64,000 bases of DNA from Planococcus donghaensis (GCF_001687665.2 NZ_CP016543.2:1860001-1924000), one strand, 5' to 3'; numbered from the stretch's first letter, positions 7,636 through 17,104 are shown. Numbers and translations: made by a program. Notes: generated by a model not told the origin, from the sequence alone.

Positions 7636-9246
7636 ATGTCCCGAACAAATTACAGAGCTTTGCTCTCTGACCGAATGGAAAAAGATTTTGCGAAATGGAC
7701 TAAGCATGAAGAGATCTCAGAACGAGAGATATACCGATTTTTACATACGATGAAAGGTACTTCAGGTACGATTGGATTAATGGATTTGTCTGATTTTTGT
7801 GGCGAACAATTAGCGTTTTTTGCTGAGGACAGTGACATTTTACTCCCAGCTCATTCTTTGCAAGATTTAATGTCTACTTTGAGAAGCTACTTTACCCAGG
7901 AAAATCCTTTAGTAAGCCCTGAAAAAGCCATTAACTTTAACAAAGAGATCCCTACAAATGATTTATTTGTATTAGTTATTGATTCTGATGCAGAATTAGC
8001 TACCTATATAAAAGAATCCTTGCAAGCACATGGCATACAAGTAGTCATAGCACTTGATGGAAAAAAAGGAATTGAATTATTTTATACTCTTCAACCTCAA
8101 ATGGTTATTGTCGATTTACATCTGCCAGACATAGATGGGTTCGATTTGGTTTCTAGAATACATGAGTCTGCTAAAGATCAGTATGTACCTCTTGCGATTG
8201 TCAGTTCAGAAAGTAAAATTGAACATCACATAAAAGCGATGGAAATCGGGGCAACTGATTTTCTTGCCACACCTTTGAATATGTTATTTTTTGTACCTTA
8301 TGTGTTAAATCGTCTGCGTCAGCAACAAATGATTCTGCAAGAAACACTATATGACGAGTTAACAGGCGCAGGAAACAGAAAGTACTTTAATGATGTCTTG
8401 GTACAAATGACTACTTTATCCGAGAAAACTAAAAAAACATTCACACTTGTTTTATTTGATTTAGATCATTTTAAAAAAGTTAATGATAGCTTTGGACATC
8501 CCATAGGGGACGAAGTTTTACAGTCTTTCAGTCAACTGCTGTTGAAATCAAAAAGAGAAGCGGATTACTTTTTCCGTTACGGGGGTGAAGAGTTTGCTTT
8601 AATCCTTCCTGATACTACAGCAAAAGATGCAATATCTTTAGTTGAACAAATTCGTTTAGCTTTGACTAAAATTACTTTCACGGACCAATCCAAAAACCCA
8701 TTTCAAGTAACATTTTCTGCAGGAATTAGTGAATATCGTCAAAAACAAGACACTTTAGTTGATAAAGCTGACCAAGCTTTGTATCAAGCGAAAAAAAATG
8801 GTCGTAACCAGACTATTTTATATGAGATTTCTACACATGATGTGAGACGACAACTTAACATCATTATAGTTGATGATGATTCTCTAGTTCGTAAACTCAT
8901 TTCAAAACAATTTGCAGGTTGGAAACCTGATGACTTTGATATAACCATAGAAGAATTTGCGGATGGCGTCAGTTTTATCGAGTTTGATTGGTACAAACCA
9001 GAACAAAACTACATGATTTTACTTGATGGAGTGATGCCAAAAATGGATGGTTTAGAAGTTTTGCATCATGTACGAAGCCAATACCCAAATGAAAATATAG
9101 TCATTTCTATGCTTACTTCACGTTCAAATGAATCGGACATTGTTCTTGCTCTGCGTAGTGGAGCAGATGATTACATACTTAAGCCGTTTTATGCACAAGA
9201 AGTTGTAGCGCGTGTTCAACGACTAACAATGAGGTTATTTAAATGA
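7636..9246 (+). CDS. Hpt-REC-GGDEF-REC diguanylate cyclase
   Basis: 536-residue signalling protein expected to make cyclic di-GMP. The N-terminal Hpt domain has FLHTMKGTSGTIG with phospho-acceptor His37. The first receiver has D160 (VIVDLHLPD), but the usual KP switch is ATP (residues 211-213), so the conserved lysine is missing. The GGDEF domain has FDLDHFKKVND, an intact I-site READ (307-310) and active-site GGEEF (316-320). The C-terminal receiver has D464 (LLDGVMPKMDG) and LKPF. The ATG at 7636 follows GTAGGTG; a GTG nine bases earlier is the alternative. Its stop overlaps the next start by four bases, so it is the first gene of a tight operon with the HEAT protein and GT2 enzyme. Confidence 0.9.
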   Translation: MSRTNYRALLSDRMEKDFAKWTKHEEISEREIYRFLHTMKGTSGTIGLMDLSDFCGEQLAFFAEDSDILLPAHSLQDLMSTLRSYFTQENPLVSPEKAINFNKEIPTNDLFVLVIDSDAELATYIKESLQAHGIQVVIALDGKKGIELFYTLQPQMVIVDLHLPDIDGFDLVSRIHESAKDQYVPLAIVSSESKIEHHIKAMEIGATDFLATPLNMLFFVPYVLNRLRQQQMILQETLYDELTGAGNRKYFNDVLVQMTTLSEKTKKTFTLVLFDLDHFKKVNDSFGHPIGDEVLQSFSQLLLKSKREADYFFRYGGEEFALILPDTTAKDAISLVEQIRLALTKITFTDQSKNPFQVTFSAGISEYRQKQDTLVDKADQALYQAKKNGRNQTILYEISTHDVRRQLNIIIVDDDSLVRKLISKQFAGWKPDDFDITIEEFADGVSFIEFDWYKPEQNYMILLDGVMPKMDGLEVLHHVRSQYPNENIVISMLTSRSNESDIVLALRSGADDYILKPFYAQEVVARVQRLTMRLFK

Positions 9247-10295
9247 ATATCTATTTCTTTTGGGCACTGATCGCCTTCTTATTTTTGAGCCAAGTATTTC
9301 TATTGGGGGCTTTATCTTTACGCAAACTACTAATGAACCATAAAGAAAAAACAATTAGCCAGCAGTACGACAGGTTAACTGAATCATTCAGTTCTTATAT
9401 GATGGATCCAACTGATGATCGATTTCTTAAAGAAATCGACACTGTCTCTAACCAATCAGTTGTTTTAGAACGTTTGCTAAATCACTATGTAGCTATTACT
9501 AAAGGAAGCGTCACTTCTTCACAAGTCTCACAATTATCCGAGAAATATTTAACAGAACGCTATAAAAAACAACTCAAGTGTAATAATTGGGCAATTCGGA
9601 TGAACACCCTTTATTTCATTGAAGATTTTCATATGAAATCACTTTCTCCTTTACTTAAAAAAAAGCTACAAAAATCTTTTCGCTTAAATTTAGAAACGCA
9701 ACAACTTATTCGAACTTTAACTTCATTAAACGAACCTATGACACTATCAGCACTTGCCCGCTACGCCGATGCACCTGTTCGCTTGTACATCGATGTTTTT
9801 AAAAGGTTAGAATTAGATATTCAATTAGAAGAACTAGATGCTGCATTAAAACATGGACATAACAATAAGGTACTGAAGCATGCTGCTGTTTCTTATATCG
9901 GCATGACTGGATTAATGGGATTTCTTCCTCGCATTGAAGAAGAATTACTAAGTGATGATGAAGAACTCAGAATCCAAGCCTTAAAATCTATCCAGCATTT
10001 GCAATACATCTCCTCACCAAGCTTGTTAATACCTTTTTTCCATTCGACTTCTTGGCAAGAGCGAATGTTTGCAGCACGCATTGCTGGAAAGCTTCAATTA
10101 TCTAGATTCCAAGAAGTTTTGAGTGAACTACTTGGTGATTCTGTTTGGTGGGTTCGTTATTCATCTGCCGAAGCGTTAACACAGTTTGCAGATGGTGATA
10201 TTTTACTGAGTCATTTATCAGCCACTCACCCAGATCGCTATGCGCGAGACATGGCGACTCAATGGGAAGCCTCCCTTTTAGGAAGTGAAGAATGA
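9243..10295 (+). CDS. Membrane-anchored HEAT-repeat protein
   Basis: 350 residues. One N-terminal membrane helix (YFFWALIAFLFLSQVFLLGAL, about 4-26) is followed by a helical cytoplasmic region. Its C-terminal half shows HEAT-like helix pairs, for example LLSDDEELRIQALKSIQHLQ, WQERMFAARIAGKLQL and VWWVRYSSAEALTQFADGD. HEAT repeats are protein-binding scaffolds. The gene overlaps the diguanylate cyclase by four bases and the glycosyltransferase by four, so the three products are probably made in fixed ratio. I infer that it links the cyclase or its signal to the membrane glycosyltransferase. No catalytic motif is visible. Confidence 0.8.
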   Translation: MNIYFFWALIAFLFLSQVFLLGALSLRKLLMNHKEKTISQQYDRLTESFSSYMMDPTDDRFLKEIDTVSNQSVVLERLLNHYVAITKGSVTSSQVSQLSEKYLTERYKKQLKCNNWAIRMNTLYFIEDFHMKSLSPLLKKKLQKSFRLNLETQQLIRTLTSLNEPMTLSALARYADAPVRLYIDVFKRLELDIQLEELDAALKHGHNNKVLKHAAVSYIGMTGLMGFLPRIEEELLSDDEELRIQALKSIQHLQYISSPSLLIPFFHSTSWQERMFAARIAGKLQLSRFQEVLSELLGDSVWWVRYSSAEALTQFADGDILLSHLSATHPDRYARDMATQWEASLLGSEE

Positions 10296-11692
10296 TGAAC
10301 AGCTTTTTCTTAATATTATCTTCTTTTATCATTGCTTATTTACTTTTTTCAAGCTTAAGTTATCTAGGTCTCTTTGCTCTTGCGTTCCAAAAAGTAAAAA
10401 ACGAAAACAACCTAGTTCATCGTGAATCTACAGAAGTTTTTTTAAGAAACCAAAATACGTATCCCGTTTCAATTCTGGTGCCTGCTTATAACGAAGAAGT
10501 GGGTGTTGTGAGCACGGTACGATCCTTATTAGCTTTAGACTACCCTCAAAAAGAAGTCATTGTTATCGATGATGGTTCGAAAGATATGACATCTGCGGAA
10601 ATGATTAAAGAGTTTAAAATGGTTCAAATTCCTTTTGCCTTTCGAACGCATATCCCTACTGCAGAAATTGTCGCTATTTATCAATCATCTATATTCCCAT
10701 ATGTCCGCCTCATTAAGAAAGCTAATGGCGGAAAAGCTGATGCATTGAATGCGGGTATTAATCTATCTGCTTTTCCTTATTTTTGTGCAATTGATGGCGA
10801 TTCTATTTTAGAAAATGATGGGCTTATCAAAACGATGAAACCTATTATTGAGTCTGATGGACAGGTTATTGTAACGGGTGGATCTGTCCGGATCGCAAAT
10901 GGTTCTACCATTTCAAGAAGTAAGGTAGAAGTTGTAGACCTCCCTAGACATCCGGTTGTGATTATGCAAATCGTTGAATATTTCCGTGCATTTTTAATAG
11001 GTCGTTTAGCTTTAAGTCAACTCAACATCCTGCTTATAGTATCTGGTGCTTTTGGTGTTTTTAACAAAGAACGTGTGATCCAAGCAGGAGGCTATAACAA
11101 AAATACCGTAGGCGAAGATATGGAATTGGTGGTACGACTGCACCGCCTGCTCAGGGAAGAAAAATCGAAACAACGAATTGAATACGTCCCTGACCCAGTT
11201 TGTTGGACTGAAGCACCTGAATCGTTAGAAGTACTCCGCTCCCAACGCATACGCTGGCAGCGAGGGTTATTTGAAACGTTATGGACTCATCGGAAAATGA
11301 TGTTAAACCCAAAATATGGTGCTGTCGGTATGCTGTCTATGCCCTATTTTTTGTTCATCGAGTTACTTGGTGCTGTTTTTGAGCTTTTAGGCTATTTCAT
11401 GATTTTTGGTGGGTTCTTTTTCTCATTAATTGACCCGAATGTGGCTTTAGTTATGTTTGTAGTAACGATTTTGTATGGCTCTCTTATTTCAGCATTAGCA
11501 GTTCTATTAGAAGAATTAACACTTCATAAATATCCAAGAATTTCGCATTTAATGCGTCTCTATTTTTGGGCTTTAACAGAAGCCTTTTGGTATCGTCCGC
11601 TTATGGTTATATGGAGAGTCCAGGGGATTTTCGCGGCTTTCCACAAAAAAGCTCATTGGGGCGATATGAAACGTAAAGGAATTTCTACTTAA
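10292..11692 (+). CDS. Family 2 glycosyltransferase, processive synthase type
   Basis: 466-residue membrane glycosyltransferase of the cellulose/PNAG synthase type. One N-terminal helix (about 5-31) precedes the GT-A domain with VPAYNEE, IDDGS (D93, D94), KANGGKADALN, IDGDS (D168, D170), VGEDMELV and SQRIRWQRG, the QxxRW motif of processive enzymes. About three or four C-terminal helices follow (about 345-440). It should polymerise a sugar on the cytoplasmic face and export the polymer. No PilZ domain is visible, although the operon encodes a diguanylate cyclase, so c-di-GMP may act through another protein. It overlaps the HEAT gene by four bases. Confidence 0.9.
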   Translation: MMNSFFLILSSFIIAYLLFSSLSYLGLFALAFQKVKNENNLVHRESTEVFLRNQNTYPVSILVPAYNEEVGVVSTVRSLLALDYPQKEVIVIDDGSKDMTSAEMIKEFKMVQIPFAFRTHIPTAEIVAIYQSSIFPYVRLIKKANGGKADALNAGINLSAFPYFCAIDGDSILENDGLIKTMKPIIESDGQVIVTGGSVRIANGSTISRSKVEVVDLPRHPVVIMQIVEYFRAFLIGRLALSQLNILLIVSGAFGVFNKERVIQAGGYNKNTVGEDMELVVRLHRLLREEKSKQRIEYVPDPVCWTEAPESLEVLRSQRIRWQRGLFETLWTHRKMMLNPKYGAVGMLSMPYFLFIELLGAVFELLGYFMIFGGFFFSLIDPNVALVMFVVTILYGSLISALAVLLEELTLHKYPRISHLMRLYFWALTEAFWYRPLMVIWRVQGIFAAFHKKAHWGDMKRKGIST

Positions 11693-11710
11693 AATAGGAG
11701 GCGAATCATT

Positions 11711-12067
11711 ATGAAAAAAATACTAATAGCAGATGACGAAGATATTTTACGTATCTTAATAGCTGATACTTTGGAAGACGACTTCGAAATTGAAGAAGCT
11801 GAGGATGGCAAAGAAGCGCTAGAAAAAATTAGACAAAATGATTATGACTTAATTGTTCTCGACTATATGATGCCCCACTTAACGGGTTTAGAAGTGTTAG
11901 AAGAAGTAAGAAAAGATCAAAACGATACGAAAGTATTGATGTTAACAGCTAAAGCACAAGATGCGGATAGAGAAAAAGCCATTTTAAAAGGAGCCGATTT
12001 CTTTATGTCTAAACCTTTTAGTCCGATGGAGTTATTATCACTGGTTGAGAATATATTGGCATCATAA
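11711..12067 (+). CDS. Single-domain response regulator (CheY-like)
   Basis: 118 residues making one receiver domain only: acidic pair D8-D9, phospho-acceptor D51 (VLDYMMP), T79 (MLTA) and K101 (MSKPF), all intact. There is no output domain, so it must act by protein contact or as a phosphorelay intermediate. It follows the glycosyltransferase by 18 bases with an AGGAGG site and is the last gene of the operon. The convergent hybrid kinase at 12121 is the obvious phosphate donor. Confidence 0.92.
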   Translation: MKKILIADDEDILRILIADTLEDDFEIEEAEDGKEALEKIRQNDYDLIVLDYMMPHLTGLEVLEEVRKDQNDTKVLMLTAKAQDADREKAILKGADFFMSKPFSPMELLSLVENILAS

Positions 12068-12105
12068 AAAAACGTACAAGTCCATGTAGGACTTGTACGT
12101 TTTTT
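12066..12105. terminator. Bidirectional terminator
   Basis: ACGTACAAGTCC and GGACTTGTACGT form a 12-bp stem with a five-base loop flanked by A and T runs. It is shared by the rightward signalling operon and the convergent leftward kinase gene. Confidence 0.9.
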
Positions 12106-12120
12106 GGTTGAATTTTTAAA

Positions 12121-14982
12121 TCACACTTCTGTTCCTTGAAAATCTTTTGATGCATAGTAAATGGCCCCATCACGATTTTGAGAATCCAATAATTCTTTCA
12201 TGACTGTCGATAAATTTGTCGGTGCATATGGTTTCGTTAAATAATGGCTGATTTTATTAATCTTCTGTGCATCTGACGATGGATCTAAAGCTGATGAAAT
12301 CACAATTGGAATATCTTTTGTTAAAGGATTTTCTTTCATCATATCAACTAAATCCCAGCCATCTAGTTCTTCGCCTAGCATAATGTCAACTACTGCACCG
12401 ACAAGCGGTGTACGTATCGCTTCTTTTAATGCTTCTTTTGGATTGGTATGATAAATCACTTTAAATCCATTAACTTTTAACTCTTCTGAAAGTAAAAGTG
12501 CTAAACTCATGTCGTCTTCTACAATCATAACAGGCGGACTTTCTTCTGTCCCTTCATGATTTGTATACTCTTGAGGTTCCGCAACAAGTGGCAATTCAAA
12601 GTGTACCGTTGTACCTTGTTCTTCTGCTGAATCTATCCAAATTTCCCCATCATGTTGATGAATGATTTCTTGGCATATTGCCAATCCAAGACCAGTGCCA
12701 CCAATTTTACGTCTTGAGCTATTATCAATACGTTGGAATTTCGAGAATAATTTCGGTATATCTTCAGTCGGAATGCCAATTCCTTCATCTTTTATTGATA
12801 CACACAACTTGTTTAAGTCGTTTTTCATTGAAATGGTGACATTGCCACCTTGAGGAGAAAATTTAATAGCATTGCCGATTAAATTCATCAATACTTGAGC
12901 TATACGCTCACGATCTCCCGCTACAATGACATCCGAAGCATCATCTACAAAAATAATTGAATGCATGTTTTGCGTACGGAATTTTTCAACTGTTTCAATA
13001 ATCAACTCATTTACTGGAAATTTATCCATCCGATATACTTGGTCACCAGATTCCATTCGTTGCAAGTCCAGAAAATCGTTTATTAAGTTGGTTAATCGTT
13101 TGGCTTCTTTGTATATGGTTTTTAAATAGCGTTCTTGCTTTTCAGGTTTTAGTTGTTTGTTTAACAATAACTCAGTAAATCCAAGAACACTTGATAATGG
13201 CGTGCGAAGCTCGTGACTGACAGTACTAACAAGTTCTGACTTCATTTTATCCACTTCGTGTTCTCGTGTAATGTCTCTGTGCACAAAAATGGTTCCTGTT
13301 TTTTCACCGTCTACAATTACTGGTGTACTATATACGTCAATAACACGTTCATATGGTTCTTTCACAGTGTACCGGAATGTATTGGCTTCCTTATCCTTTA
13401 TTTGTATGCAATTGCTTAAGAATTTGTACATTAACTCAGGAGCTGTGGTTTGTTCAGCCATTCTCTTGATCCATATTCCTTTAGGAACAGAAGCATCGAG
13501 CGGGCCACTCCCGCAATTCAACATTGTACACATGGTAGCATTGTGTTGTACCATATCTCCATTCTTCGAAATAAACTGAATGCCTTCATTGATGTTATTA
13601 ATGATTCGTTCATTGAGTGTACGTTCATGTACAGCAGCATCGTATAATTGAATGCGGTCAATTGCCAAATGAATACGTTTTAACAACCCGCTAATATCTA
13701 CTTCTTCTTCTGTCGAGAAAGTTCTCCCCACACGAGATAGTCCGATTAACGCTACGGTATCTTGGTCTTCATTTTTCACTGCCGCATATAAATCATGGAT
13801 ATATACCGTCTCTATTGCGAACCCTTTTTCTAACTGTGCTTCTCTTTTGACTGTGAATGAATCACATTCTTCTAATCGGTTTAAAAGATATTCAATGCGC
13901 TCTTCTTTTAACTGCTTAAACATTGTAGGCGTGTATCCCTTTAACGCATACTCTCTAGACCTAGGCAGCCATAGTGCGCCTGTATCGATTTTGTAAGTTT
14001 CGCTAAAATACTCGAGCGTTGCATCAATTAGTTTTTGTTTGTCTAATGTAAAAGACAAAATATGATTTAAATCGTTGTATCGAATCAATCGATCTTTTGT
14101 TTGCTCTGTTTCTTGTAACGACTCTTTTAATTTGAATTGTTGTTCCTGTAATTCGCCTCTATTCAGCAACAATGCTTCATTTTGAGAAGTAAGTTTTTCT
14201 TGATTGGTTTGAATTGTATTGATCATATTGTGAAAAGTCATGGATAAAATCCCTAGTTCATCTGAGCGTTTAAGCGGCTTATAAGTTAATTCTTCTCCTT
14301 TTACAAACCCTTCTATCGATTCACGCATGCCTTCGATTGGCTTCACAATATCATTGAGTGCTCGTAAAATGATTAAGGCGGTAATAATAAACAAAAGAAT
14401 AAAAAGTAAAATCAACACAAAAGACAAGTTTTCAGATTTTGCTAACATATCGTCATTTACTTGTTGTAAAGCTTGTTTTGTAACAGCCTCATATTCTTTA
14501 GAAAAGTTTACAAACTCATTTACTGTCGAGTTTGTACCGCCGTTAGATAATTCTCGTAACCCTTCATAATCTCCGTCACGTACTAGTGCAATTGCTAAAG
14601 GAAATACATCTTTTTCAAAAGTACTAACAAAATTACTCAAATCGATAATTTGAACTTTTTCTTGTCGCGTTATGGATAAATTATTCATTTTGGCTATGGC
14701 ACTTTTTAAGGTTTCTAGTTCTGTAAAAGCCATATCCAATTCTGCTTCATTTTGAAAAGCATAAAATCCTCTAGTTCTAAAAAACAGTTGGTTTAATGAC
14801 CGAGAAAGATCTTTAAACGTTTCCTGCTTTTCTCTCAGTTCTGTATATTCAGCTTCTAATTCGAGTTGTTGCTCGTGCATATAAAAATAAATCCCAATTA
14901 TCATTAACGTACAAATAAGTACCGAAGAAAAGGTTAACTTTAAATATTTATACCTTATTCCTTTTTCTCTTAAATTCCGCAT
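12121..14982 (-). CDS. Hybrid sensor histidine kinase with C-terminal receiver
   Basis: 953 residues. Membrane helices at about 15-36 and 188-210 enclose an extracellular helical sensor of about 150 residues. HAMP (about 210-262), coiled coil (262-305), GAF-like region (about 305-445) and PAS region (about 455-580) follow. The kinase core has VSHELRTPLSSVLGF (H-box), LIGNAIKFSPQGG (N-box), GIGIPTEDIPKLF and GGTGLGLAIC. The C-terminal receiver has IVEDD, VVDIMLG and LTKPY. It is convergent with the c-di-GMP operon, and with its Hpt and receivers could form a complete phosphorelay. The signal is unknown. Confidence 0.92.
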   Translation of the reverse strand: MRNLREKGIRYKYLKLTFSSVLICTLMIIGIYFYMHEQQLELEAEYTELREKQETFKDLSRSLNQLFFRTRGFYAFQNEAELDMAFTELETLKSAIAKMNNLSITRQEKVQIIDLSNFVSTFEKDVFPLAIALVRDGDYEGLRELSNGGTNSTVNEFVNFSKEYEAVTKQALQQVNDDMLAKSENLSFVLILLFILLFIITALIILRALNDIVKPIEGMRESIEGFVKGEELTYKPLKRSDELGILSMTFHNMINTIQTNQEKLTSQNEALLLNRGELQEQQFKLKESLQETEQTKDRLIRYNDLNHILSFTLDKQKLIDATLEYFSETYKIDTGALWLPRSREYALKGYTPTMFKQLKEERIEYLLNRLEECDSFTVKREAQLEKGFAIETVYIHDLYAAVKNEDQDTVALIGLSRVGRTFSTEEEVDISGLLKRIHLAIDRIQLYDAAVHERTLNERIINNINEGIQFISKNGDMVQHNATMCTMLNCGSGPLDASVPKGIWIKRMAEQTTAPELMYKFLSNCIQIKDKEANTFRYTVKEPYERVIDVYSTPVIVDGEKTGTIFVHRDITREHEVDKMKSELVSTVSHELRTPLSSVLGFTELLLNKQLKPEKQERYLKTIYKEAKRLTNLINDFLDLQRMESGDQVYRMDKFPVNELIIETVEKFRTQNMHSIIFVDDASDVIVAGDRERIAQVLMNLIGNAIKFSPQGGNVTISMKNDLNKLCVSIKDEGIGIPTEDIPKLFSKFQRIDNSSRRKIGGTGLGLAICQEIIHQHDGEIWIDSAEEQGTTVHFELPLVAEPQEYTNHEGTEESPPVMIVEDDMSLALLLSEELKVNGFKVIYHTNPKEALKEAIRTPLVGAVVDIMLGEELDGWDLVDMMKENPLTKDIPIVISSALDPSSDAQKINKISHYLTKPYAPTNLSTVMKELLDSQNRDGAIYYASKDFQGTEV

Positions 14983-15178
14983 GCAGTTCCTCCTAGATAT
15001 TCAGCTGTGTTTGTAAAAATTTTTTAAAAATAGCATGCCTATCTTACTTTTAATAAATTATCTTCTTTACTTACAGTATACGTTATTAACATTTCAAATA
15101 ATTACTTTTTAAATAAAAAAATATGAAATTTTTTACATAGTATTAAATTGAACAAACAATCTTGATGACATAGCAAAA

Positions 15179-15236
15179 CACCTTCACTTTATTCGATTTC
15201 ATGATGTACTCATGTCAATCAAATAAAACAAAGGTG
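15179..15236. repeat. Large imperfect palindrome
   Basis: CACCTT and AAGGTG close an imperfect inverted repeat whose inner arms (TTTATTCGATTTCATGA against TCATG..AATCAAATAAA) pair with few interruptions. It lies between the kinase start and the end of the glycan operon and may be that operon's terminator, although the leftward T run is short. Confidence 0.5.
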
Positions 15237-15242
15237 CTCGGT

Positions 15243-15274
15243 GTAGTGCTATAACTACGTAGTGCTATAACTAC
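15243..15274. repeat. Tandem pair of a 16-bp palindrome
   Basis: GTAGTGCTATAACTAC occurs twice back to back, and each copy is itself an inverted repeat (GTAGT/ACTAC). It sits seven bases after the larger palindrome and 19 bases before the stop of the leftward glycosyltransferase gene. Confidence 0.75.
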
Positions 15275-15293
15275 CTTTTGCGTGAAAATTTGT

Positions 15294-16268
15294 TCAAGCT
15301 AACTTTTTTCGCGGTTTCACTAAATCAAAATCAGCCTTATCTTTCATATAGTAGTGAGATTTCAACACTTTTTTCCAAATTCGTCTTATAAATTCGAGTT
15401 CGACATAAAACCTAGCATACTCTTTATTAAAGACTTCTTTGAATTTTTGCTGTCTTATTAACAAATAGAAATGATTTTTCTTTTTTGTTCTCTCAATTGT
15501 TTTATCGTATTGGAAGTTTGTGTGGTGATTAATCTTGTCTAATAAGTCTGCAGTTGCATCATTTTGTTTTGTTGCGTTTATCGTATTGGTTAATGTCTTT
15601 TCAGACCATGCTCCTTTTACATCTACACGGTACACAGACATTTGCTCGTCCAAATAATGGACTTGCCCATGAAGCGCTAAGTGGATCGCTAAAGGATAAT
15701 CTCCAAACCCTGCATCGAAATAAAAAGAGGGTACATTATCAGCTTTTTCACGACGATACACCATCGAATTGGTTGGAAATAGCTCGCCTCCACCTAAAAA
15801 AACTTCTTCTGCAGAAAATTCTCGACTTTTCCGACTTGGTCTTACTTTTCCTACGACCTTATTTAAAGCTTCTGAATATTGATAAGCCGAATGAACACAT
15901 AAGTCACATTTTGGATTTGCTTCTAAATAATCCACTTGCTTTTGTAATTTGTATGGATCGGTCCAGAAGTCATCTCCTTCGCAAATGGCTATATATTTCC
16001 CCTTTGCTCTGCGCTGATTGATTTGAAGCATTGTAGCGCTTTGAGAAAACAAATTTTGTTTTTGATAGAGCGGCTTTATTAAATCAGGATACTTTTCTTC
16101 ATACCTTTTGATGATGGCAGCTGTCTTATCGGTAGAAGCATCATCATTGATTAAAATTTCAAATTTGAAATTTGTTTTTTGCATTAAAAAACTTTCGATT
16201 GCCTCCGCTATAAAATCTTCATGATTGTATGCTAAACAATCTACACTTACTAAAACATCTTTTCCCAT
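15294..16268 (-). CDS. Family 2 glycosyltransferase (surface glycan)
   Basis: 324-residue soluble GT2 enzyme. SVDCLAYNHEDFIAEAIESF and LINDDASTDKT form the nucleotide-sugar site, and CEGDDFWTDPYKL carries the metal-binding acidic residues. There are no membrane helices; a basic C-terminal tail (VLKSHYYMKDKADFDLVKPR) could touch the membrane. It should transfer one sugar to a growing surface glycan or glycoprotein. Last gene of a leftward operon with WbqC, SDR and GNAT genes, all of types found in glycan clusters. Donor and acceptor are unknown. Confidence 0.85.
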   Translation of the reverse strand: MGKDVLVSVDCLAYNHEDFIAEAIESFLMQKTNFKFEILINDDASTDKTAAIIKRYEEKYPDLIKPLYQKQNLFSQSATMLQINQRRAKGKYIAICEGDDFWTDPYKLQKQVDYLEANPKCDLCVHSAYQYSEALNKVVGKVRPSRKSREFSAEEVFLGGGELFPTNSMVYRREKADNVPSFYFDAGFGDYPLAIHLALHGQVHYLDEQMSVYRVDVKGAWSEKTLTNTINATKQNDATADLLDKINHHTNFQYDKTIERTKKKNHFYLLIRQQKFKEVFNKEYARFYVELEFIRRIWKKVLKSHYYMKDKADFDLVKPRKKLA

Positions 16269-16308
16269 AACCCTTCACCCTTTATTGTCATTGTTTATAT
16301 ATGTCAGT

Positions 16309-17049
16309 TTAACCACTCGTACTGGTTTGAAGTAGATTAGAAAAATTATTCAGCACAGTATAATCATCCAACATAGCATCAATTTCTTCAGGACTATTAA
16401 ACATCATAACGTCAATAATTGATAAGTTAGGAACAAACTCTCTTACATCTTTTTGCTGGTAACTAATAGGATTGGTCTTAATGATTTTCAACTCGATTCC
16501 TTGTGTTTGAAAATCCAGCGGTGAATAAAGCAAAAGTCCTCCAGCAGCGTTTAAATATTCTTCCGCTGAAAAAAGTCCACAAATTTCTAAGATTTTATCT
16601 TGTCCTCTCAGATGTTCATTTTTTGTTAACTCAGAAGAAAGAATAATTTCAGTCCGTATGTTTAAATACGCACAGATTTCTTTTATCGAATTCGCTAGAT
16701 ATGCCGCCAAGTTGGGTTCGTTTTGATTTATTATTTTTTCAACTACACTATAAGCTTCTTGGAAATAAGGTGCTTTACTATACGCTTCTTTAATGGTTTT
16801 CAGTAGCTTTTTTTTATAAACAAGATCATGATCAATTTCAATTTCATTGATTCGTTTGTTTTGACTGACTTTAAACGTTCTTAAAGAAACTGGTTTTGCT
16901 TCTCCATTTACTAATATGTTGTTTTTGTTGATCCAGCCTCTTTTTTTATAATTCACATCATCATATACAACGTATTTATCTACCGCTTTGATAAGTTGCC
17001 AATAACCGATATAAGGAAAGAAATACGGCTGCATAATACCTACCTTCAT
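16309..17049 (-). CDS. WbqC family protein
   Basis: 246 residues beginning KVGIMQPYFFPYIGYWQL, the hallmark of the WbqC family found in O-antigen, capsule and flagellin-glycan loci, where its role is still poorly defined. Further conserved segments are YDDVNYKKRGWINKN and GLLLYSPLDFQTQGIEL. The ATG at 17049 follows GGGGATGAGG and matches the usual family start; upstream in-frame codons overlap the preceding SDR gene. It lies between the SDR and GT2 genes in a compact leftward operon. Confidence 0.88.
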   Translation of the reverse strand: MKVGIMQPYFFPYIGYWQLIKAVDKYVVYDDVNYKKRGWINKNNILVNGEAKPVSLRTFKVSQNKRINEIEIDHDLVYKKKLLKTIKEAYSKAPYFQEAYSVVEKIINQNEPNLAAYLANSIKEICAYLNIRTEIILSSELTKNEHLRGQDKILEICGLFSAEEYLNAAGGLLLYSPLDFQTQGIELKIIKTNPISYQQKDVREFVPNLSIIDVMMFNSPEEIDAMLDDYTVLNNFSNLLQTSTSG

Positions 17050-17104
17050 GACCTCATCCCCTTTTACTTTAACGCTTAGAAAAGCATTTCTTCCTGTTTG
17101 ATAA

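Noticed and set aside
7636..14982. Assignment of the GT2 locus to the Bacillus ydaJKLMN operon
   Set aside because: That operon, as I recall it, has a degenerate GGDEF protein, a DUF2334 protein and a BcsB-like subunit; none is present and the cyclase here looks active.
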